64,000 nt of DNA from Hydrogenophaga sp. BPS33 (GCF_009859475.1 NZ_CP044551.1:42880-106879), one strand, 5' to 3'. Positions 40,680 through 49,812 are shown, counted from the stretch's first letter. Notes: generated from the sequence alone by a model not told the origin. Numbers and translations: made by a program.

Positions 40680-42077
40680 TTAACGGGTGCGCTCGGCGTT
40701 GCGCTCGACCTGCGGCCGGCTGCGCTCGGGCTGCTGCTGCGTGGTCGGAGCGGCTTTGTCGTACACCGGCACCGAGGGCACCTTGCCGGCCTTCTCGCGC
40801 TGTTCCAGCCGCTCGTTGATGGCCTTCATGATCGCGTCCCGCTGCTTCGGGTCTTTGACCTTCTCGGCCAGCACTTCGGCGGCGACGGCGGCCACCACCT
40901 TGGCCTTGTCCGACCGCTCAGGCGCTTTTTCAGGCTGCGGCGCGGCCTGGGTCTTGCCGGTGTCCTGCTGCGTGCCCTGGCGGCCTTTCTGCGCGTCCTG
41001 GCGCGTCTGCGTGGCCTCATGCTCGACTACGTTCTTCGAGCGCAGATCGCGGCGGGCTTCCAGCTCCTTCAAGTCCTTCTCCTGCGGCTTGAACCCGCGA
41101 ACCTCTATGCCGCGAAGGTTCGCTTCCATCCAGACCTCGCGCTGGAAGTCAGGATGACCGGAAACGCGAATGGTCTTCCAGCCCTTCGCCTCGGCCATCG
41201 TCGCCATCGCGTGCGCGACACGCTCATCGTTCGACGCGGACACCATGCGCGGGCCTTTGTCCTTGAAGGCCACGCGCTGCGGCTGATCCTTGAAATGGAA
41301 CTTCGCGCCGGAGACGCGGAACTGCTGGTGAACCTGCTGCATGAGTTCCACTTGCCGGTTCTTCTCGCGCTCGGTCGATACCTGTTCGGGGTAGGCGGTA
41401 TCCGCACCCGTGCGCTCGGCGATGCGATTCGCGTCGTCTTGTTCCTGGGCTTTCTCCGACAGGTTTTCAACCTTGATGCGCTTGCCCTCGGCCTGCTGCC
41501 CGAGCTGGTTTTGCTCGGCCGCAAGACGCTGCTGACGCTCGGCCTCTCGCATGCGCGCCACGCGGGCCAGTGCCTCGTCCACGTCGATTTCTTCGAGCTT
41601 TTCCGGCTCGTGCGACACGACGTTTTTCTCGGTCGGATCGTCCGGTTGCATGCGGTCAAACTCGGCCTGCTTGCGATCCTCCTTTTCGGCTATGCGACGG
41701 GCGTTTTCCTCGGGAGAAAGGCCGTACTCATTCGCCAACGCCGCGCCTTTCAGCGTGCCCTTCTCGGCCTCAGCTTCACGAATTGCCTTCGCATTTTTTT
41801 CGCCGACTGCGTTCTCCAGGTCGATGTCATCAAGACCCTTGAGCTTCGCCACGGTCTTGTTGTCCATCGTGAACGACACGTTGTAGGCGGGCTGGCCGTC
41901 CTTCTCGCCGCGTTCGTACTTCACCGCCGTGGCCGGCTTGCCGTCAATCTCGATGATGCCGACAGCAGGGCTGCGCATCGAGGCGTTCAGCTCGGTTGTC
42001 ACTTGCTTGAGTCCGTCGATTTGCTCCTTCAAGTTCGCATCGACTTCGGGCGCGTTGCCCTTGTTGATTTCAGCCAT
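40680..42077 (-). CDS. LPD7-domain protein, relaxase-tail-like
   Basis: 465 residues. The central region FHFKDQPQRVAFKDKGPRMV followed by AHAMATMAEAKGWKTIRVSG and WMEANLRGIEVRGF is the LPD7 domain, usually found at the C-terminus of large conjugative relaxases. No relaxase catalytic motifs (three-histidine or active Tyr) are present. The rest is charged, coiled-coil-like (about 100-210) and Lys/Gln/Pro-rich toward the end. It may be an accessory protein that works on transferred DNA with a relaxase encoded elsewhere. It begins 11 bp after the KfrB-like gene. Confidence 0.72.
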   Translation of the reverse strand: MAEINKGNAPEVDANLKEQIDGLKQVTTELNASMRSPAVGIIEIDGKPATAVKYERGEKDGQPAYNVSFTMDNKTVAKLKGLDDIDLENAVGEKNAKAIREAEAEKGTLKGAALANEYGLSPEENARRIAEKEDRKQAEFDRMQPDDPTEKNVVSHEPEKLEEIDVDEALARVARMREAERQQRLAAEQNQLGQQAEGKRIKVENLSEKAQEQDDANRIAERTGADTAYPEQVSTEREKNRQVELMQQVHQQFRVSGAKFHFKDQPQRVAFKDKGPRMVSASNDERVAHAMATMAEAKGWKTIRVSGHPDFQREVWMEANLRGIEVRGFKPQEKDLKELEARRDLRSKNVVEHEATQTRQDAQKGRQGTQQDTGKTQAAPQPEKAPERSDKAKVVAAVAAEVLAEKVKDPKQRDAIMKAINERLEQREKAGKVPSVPVYDKAAPTTQQQPERSRPQVERNAERTR

Positions 42078-42088
42078 GTTCGCGCCCC

Positions 42089-42808
42089 TTAACGTTCGAT
42101 GCCCTTGTCAGCCTGCTTCGCAGGCTGCGCCTTGGTCGGTGCCGGCTTCGCGGCCTGCTGCGCCGCTTGCTCGCGCGGCTCGAAAGCCTGCTTCGTCACG
42201 GCTTCCATGTGCTTCAAGAACGCGGCCCGCTGGTTCGCGTTCTTGATGTTGCCGGCCGCGTATTCCTGCGCCTGGGCAAGCAACGCTTCGGGCTTCATCG
42301 TCTCCTTCGCTTCCTTGGCCTTCGGCGCTTGGTCGCGCTGCTGGCCCTGCGCCTGATCGGCCGTCGCTTCCTTCGGCTTGAACGGGTACGCCTTCGCCTT
42401 GTCGCCCGTGTAGTGAATCTGGACGTTGAAGCCGTTGAGCTGCTTCTTCGCGTCCAGCATCGCCAGCGTGGAGCCTTGCAGCTCCACCTTGTCCTTCGGA
42501 TGCACTACCGCGTAGCTGCGATCCTTGCCCACGGCCTGCACGATGAACTTGTCGTTGTTCAGGACAACGGGGCCGTAGTAGCTGCCGTTCTCCTTCGCAG
42601 CGGCAATACCGGCGCGAACTTCCTTGCCGGCGTCGTCTTTCAGCCGGTTGCCGTCAGCGTCTTTCGGGGAAAGTTTGTTGATCGCGTAGTCCCGAACTTC
42701 CTTCGGAACTTCCTCGATCTTCATCAGGTAGTCGCCCACCTGGGGGCGCTGCTTCGCGGGTTGCTTGGCCGGTGCGTTGTCGCCGGCAGGGATGGTGCGG
42801 TCATTCAT
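42089..42808 (-). CDS. KfrB-domain-like plasmid protein
   Basis: 239 residues from the ATG at 42808, chosen because GGAG lies 9 bases upstream; an ATG at 42832 would add eight residues. The recognisable part is AAKENGSYYGPVVLNNDKFI then VQAVGKDRSYAVVHPKD, which fits the KfrB domain pattern (YxGxVxxxxxxxxVQ). The C-terminus is an Ala/Lys/Gln-rich tail. It is placed between virD4 and the LPD7 gene. Function unknown. Confidence 0.65.
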   Translation of the reverse strand: MNDRTIPAGDNAPAKQPAKQRPQVGDYLMKIEEVPKEVRDYAINKLSPKDADGNRLKDDAGKEVRAGIAAAKENGSYYGPVVLNNDKFIVQAVGKDRSYAVVHPKDKVELQGSTLAMLDAKKQLNGFNVQIHYTGDKAKAYPFKPKEATADQAQGQQRDQAPKAKEAKETMKPEALLAQAQEYAAGNIKNANQRAAFLKHMEAVTKQAFEPREQAAQQAAKPAPTKAQPAKQADKGIER

Positions 42809-42918
42809 GGTGAAGGCTCCTATGGAGTTCAAAAAATGCGACTTGCGGTGAAGTCGCCCTTGGGCTGCGCCCGTTTTGGTAGTTGCCGACGTTCATCGAC
42901 ACATACCAAATTCATGCC

Positions 42919-45513
42919 TTAACCAGCATTCTTCGTTGAAGGCAGGGGCTTGTCAAGCACGCCTAAATCCAGTAAAGGCGCGCGAGACTCGGTTTCCGGT
43001 GCCGGCTCATCGTCCAGCATCGGCGGTTCTTCCATCGCATCGAGGGCGGCCAGCATGTCCGCCTCGTCCGGCATCCCGTCGTCGCCGGGCATGGCCGCGT
43101 CCATCATTGCGGCCAGCTCGTCGTCGCTCGGCAGATCGTCCAGGCCGTCCGGCAAGACAGTTTCATCGTCCGCCGTGTCGTCGGCTTCGGCCACCGTCGC
43201 CGGCAGCGCCTGGGGCGCTTCCTGGGCGTCCTGGGCGGCATTCGCGTCGTCGTCGGTGTCCACGTCCACCGCGATGGCGTTCTGCGCTGTATCCGCGTCC
43301 AGGGCCGTGTCCAGCACGTTGTCCAGCTCGGCCGCGTCGTCTGCCTCGGCCTGGGCGGCTGCATCGACGCCGGCATCCGGTTCGGCATCGAGCGCGGCCA
43401 GCTCGTCGTCGCTCGGCCGCTCGCCGATGCCGTCGTCGCCGATTTCCTCGTCGTCGTACTCGTTCACGGCGTCCAGGGCGTCGAAGAATCCGTTCACGAA
43501 GTCTTCGACCTGTTCGGGCGCGATGCCTTCGCTACCGCTCGCCACCTTGAGCGCCGAAGTGTCCAGGGCCAGCTTGCGGAGGTCGATGCCCTTCTCGACA
43601 TCGGCCGTCGTCAGCTCGCGGATACGCGACTGAACGACAGCTTCGTGCAAGTCCAGATCGAGCGACGGCACAGGCGAAGCCAGCTCGCCGGAACCCCACA
43701 CATCTTCAAGCTGCTTCTTCGACGGCAGCTTGCGGCCGAGCTTCGCCAGCGTAGGCGACACCGACTTGAGCCGATCCATGAAAGCGTGATCGGCGTAGTA
43801 GGCGATCTTCTCGCAGCGAATCGGCTTCGTGTTTTCCAGACTGATGATTTGCTCGCGCTGGCTCATTTCCTTGAGTTCCTGCGGCAGCATCAAAGCCCGG
43901 CGCTGGCCGGCACCCTCGCCGATGGACTCGGAAAGGCTGGTGCCGCCCCGGCCGTTGCTCTTGTTCTTCGAGTGAACCGTCATGTAGCCCAGGGCTTCCG
44001 AATACTCGTTCGCGTCCCGTTGCTCCCGTGGCGTGTAGAAAATCTGGCACGCATGGTTCGTCACGAAGGTGCGCGCGTTCTCGCGGCCGTAGCCCTTCGG
44101 CGGCTCGGCTTCGAGCTGGCCCGGCGACTGGATAATCGTCAGCAGGCGCAGGCCATAGCCGGCCATGTAGCTGTTGGCCTTGTCGATGATGCCGATCCGG
44201 CCGGGCGCGGTGAACTCGTCGGCCAGGATCAAGCATTGGTATTTCAGCTCGGGCGTGGCGTGCAGAAGCTGGTTCGTGTTCAGGTTCACCAGTTGGGTGT
44301 AGAACAGGTTGATGAGCAGCTTCGCCTCGGCCAGCTTGTTGGCCGGAATGCCAAGGTAGATCGACATGCGCCGCTTGCGCACGTCGCGCAAGTCGAAGTC
44401 GTTCGCCGACGTGGCCGCGTCCACGATGGGGCTGGCCCACATCGTCAACGGCACGTTGAACGTCGCCATGATGGACGACAGCGTGTTGTCCGAGGTGGAC
44501 GTGAAGCGGTTGATCGCATCGACGCATTCACTCGACAGCGGCGGCAAGCCTTCGCCGTCCCACTCGGTCACGGGAACGAGCGTCTTCGCAATCTCGCCCG
44601 TTTCCTCGTCCACTTCCTCAACCTCGCGGTAGTTCCGCTGGTTGATGATGCCTTGCAAGTGATCCTTGATCGGCTGGCCCTTGCCCGACGACTGGCGCAG
44701 CAGCTCCCCGATGGTTCGCGGCAGCGTGGGCGTCTCGCACAGGTACAGCGTCAGGCCCAGGAACAGGTTTCGCGCCGCATCATCGAAAAACGCATCGCGG
44801 CCTTCGCCCGGATAGAGCGAGTAGCCAATCGCCAGGATGTCCGTCACGCGCATGCGCGGATCGTCGCTGATGTACCCCAGGGGGTTGTATCGGTGCGTCT
44901 TGCCGTTCAGCGGGTTGCCCTCGGCGTCCTCGGCAATCGAGAACGGGTTGAACAGATAGACCTCTTGCCCCCACTTCCTGCGGAACTTGGACGTGATGAG
45001 GAAGTTTTCCAGCTTCACGTCCATTGCCACGACCGACTCGGCCCAATTGAGCAGGTTCGGGATGACGATGCCGACGCCCTTACCCGAGCGAGTCGGCGCG
45101 GCCAGCAGCACGAATTGCATGCCGGCGAACATCAGGAAGCGGTTCTTCCACTTCCCGATGATGATGCCGGTCTTGTCGAACAGCCCGGCCTTGGCAATCT
45201 CCGGCGTCTTGGCGAAGCGGGCTTCGCCGTGCAGCGTCCGCACGTCGCGCAGCGCCGCAATCGTCAGCACGATGGGCACGCCGTAGCCCACGGCCGCCGC
45301 CACGATCATGGACACCGTGAGGCGCTTCGCCACGACCGGATCGTTTTGGTAGAACTGCCAGTACGTCCACCACGTCGAAAAGTCGGTCTTGCCGAACGGG
45401 TTCGCCTTGCTGAACAGGAAGAAGACAAACCCCGACAGCCACACGATGCCCACCGTCGCGGCGATGAACACGGCCAACCCGAATAGCCACTTCACCCACT
45501 TAGGCATTTCCAT
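42919..45513 (-). CDS. virD4: VirD4/TraG coupling protein with acidic C-terminal extension
   Basis: 864 residues. There are two N-terminal transmembrane segments (LFGLAVFIAATVGIVWLSGF and the region around residue 75), Walker A in APTRSGKGVG near residue 138, and Walker B in CLILADEF near residue 428. It links the relaxosome to the secretion channel. Canonical VirD4 proteins end around residue 650; here about 200 further residues, extremely rich in Asp, Glu and Ala (for example DDELAAMMDAAMPGDDGMPD), follow. A 221-bp spacer with three palindromic elements separates it from virB11. Confidence 0.9.
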   Translation of the reverse strand: MEMPKWVKWLFGLAVFIAATVGIVWLSGFVFFLFSKANPFGKTDFSTWWTYWQFYQNDPVVAKRLTVSMIVAAAVGYGVPIVLTIAALRDVRTLHGEARFAKTPEIAKAGLFDKTGIIIGKWKNRFLMFAGMQFVLLAAPTRSGKGVGIVIPNLLNWAESVVAMDVKLENFLITSKFRRKWGQEVYLFNPFSIAEDAEGNPLNGKTHRYNPLGYISDDPRMRVTDILAIGYSLYPGEGRDAFFDDAARNLFLGLTLYLCETPTLPRTIGELLRQSSGKGQPIKDHLQGIINQRNYREVEEVDEETGEIAKTLVPVTEWDGEGLPPLSSECVDAINRFTSTSDNTLSSIMATFNVPLTMWASPIVDAATSANDFDLRDVRKRRMSIYLGIPANKLAEAKLLINLFYTQLVNLNTNQLLHATPELKYQCLILADEFTAPGRIGIIDKANSYMAGYGLRLLTIIQSPGQLEAEPPKGYGRENARTFVTNHACQIFYTPREQRDANEYSEALGYMTVHSKNKSNGRGGTSLSESIGEGAGQRRALMLPQELKEMSQREQIISLENTKPIRCEKIAYYADHAFMDRLKSVSPTLAKLGRKLPSKKQLEDVWGSGELASPVPSLDLDLHEAVVQSRIRELTTADVEKGIDLRKLALDTSALKVASGSEGIAPEQVEDFVNGFFDALDAVNEYDDEEIGDDGIGERPSDDELAALDAEPDAGVDAAAQAEADDAAELDNVLDTALDADTAQNAIAVDVDTDDDANAAQDAQEAPQALPATVAEADDTADDETVLPDGLDDLPSDDELAAMMDAAMPGDDGMPDEADMLAALDAMEEPPMLDDEPAPETESRAPLLDLGVLDKPLPSTKNAG

Positions 45514-45526
45514 ATCAATCCCCTTT

Positions 45527-45566
45527 GGTGACAGGCCGACGACCTGGCCAGCTCGCCGGCGTCACC
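45527..45566. repeat. 40-bp palindromic element e
   Basis: Ends GGTGAC / GTCACC, inner CCTGGCCAGCTCG. It lies 14 bp upstream of the virD4 start. Confidence 0.75.
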
Positions 45567-45583
45567 ATCCAGAAAAACAAAAT

Positions 45584-45623
45584 GGTGACGAACAGATCCA
45601 CCAGGTTGGATGCGTTCGTCACC
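45584..45623. repeat. 40-bp palindromic element f
   Basis: Ends GGTGACGAAC / GTTCGTCACC, inner ATCCA-CCAGGT-TGGAT. Identical to element a except for a paired change (A-T to G-C) that keeps the stem intact. Confidence 0.85.
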
Positions 45624-45688
45624 ACCGCAGCGGCTTTGCCGCCTTTCCCCACCCCGGCCAGGGGCCGGAGGGGGCGGCGTGCATGATT

Positions 45689-45728
45689 GGCGACAGGCGC
45701 AGCTCCTCGATCGCGCGGGCCTGTCACC
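45689..45728. repeat. 40-bp palindromic element g
   Basis: Ends GGCGACAGGC / GCCTGTCACC. It lies in the virB11-virD4 spacer, 7 bp after the virB11 stop. Confidence 0.75.
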
Positions 45729-45734
45729 ATCGCC

Positions 45735-46805
45735 CTACGCATCAGCCGGAGCCGGTGCGCGTTTCAGCTTCGGCTCGTACCACAGCTCGGTGATGTGGCG
45801 GCCGAAGTCGCCGTACACGTCGTTATGCACATGCACCACGACATCCACCACCATGTAGAGCAGGCGACGGATGACCGCATAGGGAAGCGTCCGGCCCTGG
45901 CGGTTCTGGAGCACCATCAAGCCCAGGCGCTCGAACGTCAGTTCGGCGGAACCGGCGTGGCAGCTCGTGATGCTGCCGCCGTGGCCCGAGGCGGCCACGT
46001 TGATGAAGTCGAACGTCTCGCCGCTGCGCAGCTCGGCCAGCAGGATGCGAGTCGGCTTCATGCGCAAGCAGCTCTTGAGCAGCGCCGCCGCCGTCACGGG
46101 CGCGTTTTCTTCTTCCTTCGCCTCGGACGGGTAGAACAGATGGACGTGGTTCGGATGGTTCGGCAAGAACAGCTCGGGCACGTCTTCAATCGTGATGATG
46201 CGTTGATCCTGGGGAATCTCCTGCATCAGCGCCTTCATGAAGGTGGTCTTACCCGAGCCGGTTTCGCCGGCCACCACGATGACCTTTTCGAGCTGGACGG
46301 CCCGACGCAGGAAGCCGACGTAATCGTGCTTTTCCTTGAGCTGCAAAAGCTCCAGCTCGTCGGGACTCAGTTCGGCGCTGATCGGCCGAATGTGAGCGAA
46401 GAAGTCTTGCTTCGCGTAGTCATCCAGCGTGCGAACCGTGAAGGACGGCTTTCGGATCGTGACCGAAATCGTTCCTTGCTCGCACGCGGGCGGCATCACG
46501 ATTTGCACGCGCTCGCCTTGCGGCAGGATGGCCGAGAGGATCGGCCGCACGTCCGACACGTCGTTGGATGAGAACTTGGCGACGGCCGTCGCCAGCGAAC
46601 GCAGATGCTCGTAAGTGAGAGCCGGCGCTTCGTGCCGTTCCCACTTGCAAGCCCTTTCGCACCACACTTCACCCGGCCGGTTCACGCAGACTTCCGTGAT
46701 GGCCGGATCGCTCATCCAGGTGGCGAGCGGTTGAAGGTGGAAATCGACCGAAGTCGCGCGGTTCAGCGAGGCCGCGAGGTATTCACTGGTTGGTTGCTGC
46801 GACAT
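45735..46805 (-). CDS. virB11: VirB11 secretion ATPase
   Basis: 356 residues from the ATG at 46805 (MSQQPTSEYLAASLNRATSV). Walker A is in VVAGETGSGKTTFMKAL near residue 180, the Asp box in IITIEDVPEL, and Walker B in RILLAELRSGE. It is a hexameric cytoplasmic ATPase that powers pilus assembly and DNA transfer. Its start lies 23 bp inside virB10. A longer upstream ATG is possible but has no family support. Confidence 0.92.
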   Translation of the reverse strand: MSQQPTSEYLAASLNRATSVDFHLQPLATWMSDPAITEVCVNRPGEVWCERACKWERHEAPALTYEHLRSLATAVAKFSSNDVSDVRPILSAILPQGERVQIVMPPACEQGTISVTIRKPSFTVRTLDDYAKQDFFAHIRPISAELSPDELELLQLKEKHDYVGFLRRAVQLEKVIVVAGETGSGKTTFMKALMQEIPQDQRIITIEDVPELFLPNHPNHVHLFYPSEAKEEENAPVTAAALLKSCLRMKPTRILLAELRSGETFDFINVAASGHGGSITSCHAGSAELTFERLGLMVLQNRQGRTLPYAVIRRLLYMVVDVVVHVHNDVYGDFGRHITELWYEPKLKRAPAPADA

Positions 46806-47919
46806 CGTACACGCTCGAAAAGTCCAGATCGCGGGCGATGTAGACACCGACTTGCTCGCCCTGATTCTTGTAGAGGGTTGGCGGAATGTTGATGGTGTTC
46901 TTCAACGCTTCCGCCGCCATGTTTTGGGTGGCCTCGCCCGTGCTGCTGAAATTGATTTGGCCGCTGTTGTTGTTCGTGCCCTGGGTGGCATACCGTGCAA
47001 CGTCATCGACCAGACTCAGCATCAGCGCGCCGCCGAACCGCTGCCAGAAGTGGTTATCAATGTAGCCCGGCAGGCCCGCGCCGCCGAGCGGATCGGTGCC
47101 TGGGGAATCCAGGTTGATGACCACGCCGTTCGGCGTCTTGATGCGCGACCACAGCACGAAGATGCGAGCCATGCCCTGACGCATGTTCGATTGGTACTCG
47201 CCCGAAATGGTCGAGCCGCGTTCGACCAGCAGCACCTTGCCGTTGTCGCTGTAGATGTTGCGCGTCACGACGCAGGCCGTCATGCCGGGCACCGTGCTAT
47301 CGAGCTTCGTTTGCAGCGCGCAGTCGATGAAGCTGCCTTTCGCCAGGATGAAGTTGCGATTGCCCAAGTGCCCGGCCTTGCGCGACGGCGTGCGCGTCGA
47401 AGACAGCAGGGCCGAGAGGCCGCCACCTTCGGGCGGCGGTGCAGCGCGGCCCGGCTGGCCGCCCGCATCCGCGCCCGTGTCGCCCTTCTGCGCGACAGCC
47501 ATCAGGCCCGAGCCTGACTTGTCCAGCGAAGGCGCGGGCCGTTGCTGGCCGCTGCCGCCCGCATCGCCCGGCAGAGGCGGTGCGCTCGCCTGCCCTGCCC
47601 CACTCGGCGCAGGAACGACCGGCACCGGAGCCGCAGGGGCCGGCGCAGCTCCAGGCAGCTCGGGCGGATCGGTGAAGGTGCGCGCCGGCACGGCGCTGGT
47701 GAGTTGCATCGCCTTGGCTTGCTGCGCGTCCGCCTCGCGGTCGGCGCGCTGCTTGTGCTTCCAGTAGGCCGCACCGCCGCCCAGGCCAACGACCAGGAGC
47801 AGCACCACGACGATGAGGCCACGCTTCGCAGTCGATGGCCCGTGATCGTTCACGCTCGGCATGCCGCGCTCGCCGTCAAACGTCTCCAGCTCGGCCTGCT
47901 GATTGGTTTGGTTGCTCAT
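46783..47919 (-). CDS. virB10: VirB10/TrbI-family channel protein
   Basis: 378 residues: one N-terminal transmembrane helix (RGLIVVVLLLVVGLGGGAAY), a long Pro/Ala-rich periplasmic linker (about 70-165), and the conserved C-terminal domain with FIDCALQTKLDSTVPGMTAC, TRNIYSDNGKVLLVERGSTI and LDSPGTDPLGGAGLPG. VirB10 spans both membranes and forms the core complex with VirB7 and VirB9. The start overlaps the virB9 stop (47916-47919). Confidence 0.93.
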   Translation of the reverse strand: MSNQTNQQAELETFDGERGMPSVNDHGPSTAKRGLIVVVLLLVVGLGGGAAYWKHKQRADREADAQQAKAMQLTSAVPARTFTDPPELPGAAPAPAAPVPVVPAPSGAGQASAPPLPGDAGGSGQQRPAPSLDKSGSGLMAVAQKGDTGADAGGQPGRAAPPPEGGGLSALLSSTRTPSRKAGHLGNRNFILAKGSFIDCALQTKLDSTVPGMTACVVTRNIYSDNGKVLLVERGSTISGEYQSNMRQGMARIFVLWSRIKTPNGVVINLDSPGTDPLGGAGLPGYIDNHFWQRFGGALMLSLVDDVARYATQGTNNNSGQINFSSTGEATQNMAAEALKNTINIPPTLYKNQGEQVGVYIARDLDFSSVYDVAATNQ

Positions 47920-48794
47920 TCTTCATCCCCTCCAACGATTACGCGCTTCACGCCGGGAACCGTCGTGCCATCAGTGGGCGGCAGGCCGTCCACGTCGTAC
48001 TTGTCGTTGTAAACGCCAACGACAGCGTTCCCCAGGCGCAAGACCAGCTCGCGGGCCACGCGATGGACGACCAGCACATCCTTGTCCACATGCGTGTTCA
48101 CGAGGCTTTCCGACTTGTCGGCAGCCACGATGAACACGGCCGGGAAATCCCGGTTGTTCGGGAATTTCAGGTAGGTAAAACGGCCGTCGTCGTAGGCCAT
48201 CGTCGGCGCGATGCCATCGGAGGCATCGCCGACCTGCATCGAGTAGGCCCAATTGCGCGGCGCGGGCTTCTCATCGAGCTTCGCTTGCGCCTTTGCCTTG
48301 TCGGCCGCCCTCGCCCGCGCTGCCGCTTCGTCCTCGGGGTACTTGAACTCGACGCGATAGGCCACGCGCTGGTTCTGCGGTGCCTTGCCGCTGTTGCCAC
48401 CACCCGGCAGCAGCTTCAAGTCGAAGTCGTACATGCGGCGGTTCGTCGTCACCATCAAGTTGGTGTCCCACTTCCCCGCCTCGGGAGCCATCACGATGGC
48501 TTCCTGGCCGCTGCCGGTCTTGATCGACTTCGGCTTGACGTACAGGATGTTGCGCCGGTCGGAGAACTCCCATCCCTGGGTGAAGCCCGACGCGACATCA
48601 AGGATTTCTTCGTCGGCAGCGAAGACGATGCGGGCACCGAGGCCCGGCAAGGCGCGGACGATGACGACATCGCCCGCGTTGTAGTTGACGTACTGAATGC
48701 GGCCGTCGTAGCGCGACCCCACCGGCACGTCGGCCGCCTGCGCGGCCGTGGCCGCGCCGAGTGCCAGCAGCACGGCGAATGCGATCTTCTTCAT
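47916..48794 (-). CDS. virB9: VirB9 outer-membrane-complex protein
   Basis: 292 residues with a signal peptide (MKKIAFAVLLALGAATAAQA), an N-terminal domain (SRYDGRIQYVNYNAGDVVIV) and the C-terminal VirB7-binding domain (AYDDGRFTYLKFPNNRDFPA). It forms the outer-membrane core complex with virB7 and virB10. Its start overlaps the virB8 stop by 4 bp. Confidence 0.92.
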   Translation of the reverse strand: MKKIAFAVLLALGAATAAQAADVPVGSRYDGRIQYVNYNAGDVVIVRALPGLGARIVFAADEEILDVASGFTQGWEFSDRRNILYVKPKSIKTGSGQEAIVMAPEAGKWDTNLMVTTNRRMYDFDLKLLPGGGNSGKAPQNQRVAYRVEFKYPEDEAAARARAADKAKAQAKLDEKPAPRNWAYSMQVGDASDGIAPTMAYDDGRFTYLKFPNNRDFPAVFIVAADKSESLVNTHVDKDVLVVHRVARELVLRLGNAVVGVYNDKYDVDGLPPTDGTTVPGVKRVIVGGDEE

Positions 48795-49522
48795 TGTGCG
48801 ACCCCCATTTCAGGATCGACGCGGTAGCTCAGTACCTGGAAGCCGAAGGGGTTCACCAGTCGGGCGCTTTCGCGGATCAGCGACGGATTGCGGTACTCGT
48901 AGGCGACTGTTGCCACCCACTTGGTGACAGTGCCCGGCGAGTTGGGATCATCAACGCGCTTCGTCGTCTTGATGAACCGCACGGTGCCGATGCCCTTGCC
49001 ATTCGGCACGACGCTGACAATCTCGACCGACACGCGCACCGAGTTGCCGTATTTTTTATCGAGGGCGTCTTTACCCTCGAACAGCGCGGCGTATTCCTGG
49101 CCCACGCGAGCCGAGGACAGCAGGCCCACGGTGTCGTAGTCCTTCTGGAGCGTGTACCAGTCATAGGTTTCATGCGAGCGGACGTATTGGGCCAGCCAAT
49201 ACTTGTCCATGACCTCATCGAAGCGAACGCCCTTCGTGTCCATCGCCGTCACGATGTCCGGGACGCCCGTCGTGTTGTCCACGCGGATGACGTAGGGCGT
49301 GTTTTCCTTGAGCGGCAGCATCAAGGCGATGGCGACTACCAGCAGCACCACGCACACCACGGCGAACGTCGCAATCGTCCAGGCGCGGCGCTCCGACTTC
49401 TCGACCAGGAGCACGCGCGATGCTTCCCAATTCAAAGCCGCCTCGTGCAGCTTCTCGCCCTTGCTCTTTTCCGGCTCCGCACTCGGTGCCGGTTCAGTCG
49501 CGCGGTTCTTGCGTCCGAACAT
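48791..49522 (-). CDS. virB8: VirB8 inner-membrane assembly protein
   Basis: 243 residues with a cytoplasmic N-terminus, one transmembrane helix (WTIATFAVVCVVLLVVAIAL) and a periplasmic NTF2-like domain (YDWYTLQKDYDTVGLLSSA and TVTKWVATVAYEYRNPSL). VirB8 nucleates assembly of the secretion channel. The start lies immediately after the virB7 stop. Confidence 0.92.
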   Translation of the reverse strand: MFGRKNRATEPAPSAEPEKSKGEKLHEAALNWEASRVLLVEKSERRAWTIATFAVVCVVLLVVAIALMLPLKENTPYVIRVDNTTGVPDIVTAMDTKGVRFDEVMDKYWLAQYVRSHETYDWYTLQKDYDTVGLLSSARVGQEYAALFEGKDALDKKYGNSVRVSVEIVSVVPNGKGIGTVRFIKTTKRVDDPNSPGTVTKWVATVAYEYRNPSLIRESARLVNPFGFQVLSYRVDPEMGVAQ

Positions 49523-49524
49523 GA

Positions 49525-49689
49525 TTACTCCCCTTCTCGTTGATTGACTGGAGCCGCTGCGGGCGGCACCTGCTTGTTGATCTGGACTCGCGGCTTGCCT
49601 TCGAGCGAAGGCACGACCGGAGGACGCGCGTTCGTGGCGCAGCCCGCGAGGGCGGCGGCGAACAGAAGAACGACAGATACCCGTTTCAT
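49525..49689 (-). CDS. virB7: VirB7 lipoprotein
   Basis: 54 residues: a signal peptide with lipobox (MKRVSVVLLFAAALAGC, Cys17 as the lipidated residue) and a short Pro-rich mature part (RPPVVPSLEGKPRVQINKQV). Size, lipobox and place before virB8 identify the small VirB7 lipoprotein that stabilises VirB9. It is the first gene of the virB7-virB11-virD4 unit. Confidence 0.82.
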   Translation of the reverse strand: MKRVSVVLLFAAALAGCATNARPPVVPSLEGKPRVQINKQVPPAAAPVNQREGE

Positions 49690-49724
49690 GTTGGTGTCCC
49701 TAAGTGAAATGAATCGGCACGCCA

Positions 49725-49763
49725 GAATATACCATATTCACAACCAAAGTGCCCTATTTTGGT
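49725..49763. promoter_or_regulatory. Tra operator-like palindromes 2 and 3 (upstream of virB7)
   Basis: GAATAT-ACC-ATATTC at 49725-49739 and a 21-bp site with arms ACCAAA and TTTGGT at 49743-49763. They sit between the virB6 terminator and virB7 and probably control the second transfer operon. Confidence 0.65.
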
Positions 49764-49774
49764 TGCGCGAAGAC

Positions 49775-49812
49775 GAAAAAAAGCCGCCCTGTTTCGGTGA
49801 AAACAGGGCGGC
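49775..49812 (-). terminator. Rho-independent terminator after virB6
   Basis: A perfect 12-bp stem GCCGCCCTGTTT (49783-49794) / AAACAGGGCGGC (49801-49812), followed on the minus strand by a run of Ts (49782-49776). It lies 22 bp after the virB6 stop and separates the virB2-B6 and virB7-D4 units. Confidence 0.9.

Noticed and set aside
43645..45486. 613-codon open frame on the plus strand
   Set aside because: Antisense to virD4; His/Arg/Val-rich translation typical of a GC-driven shadow.
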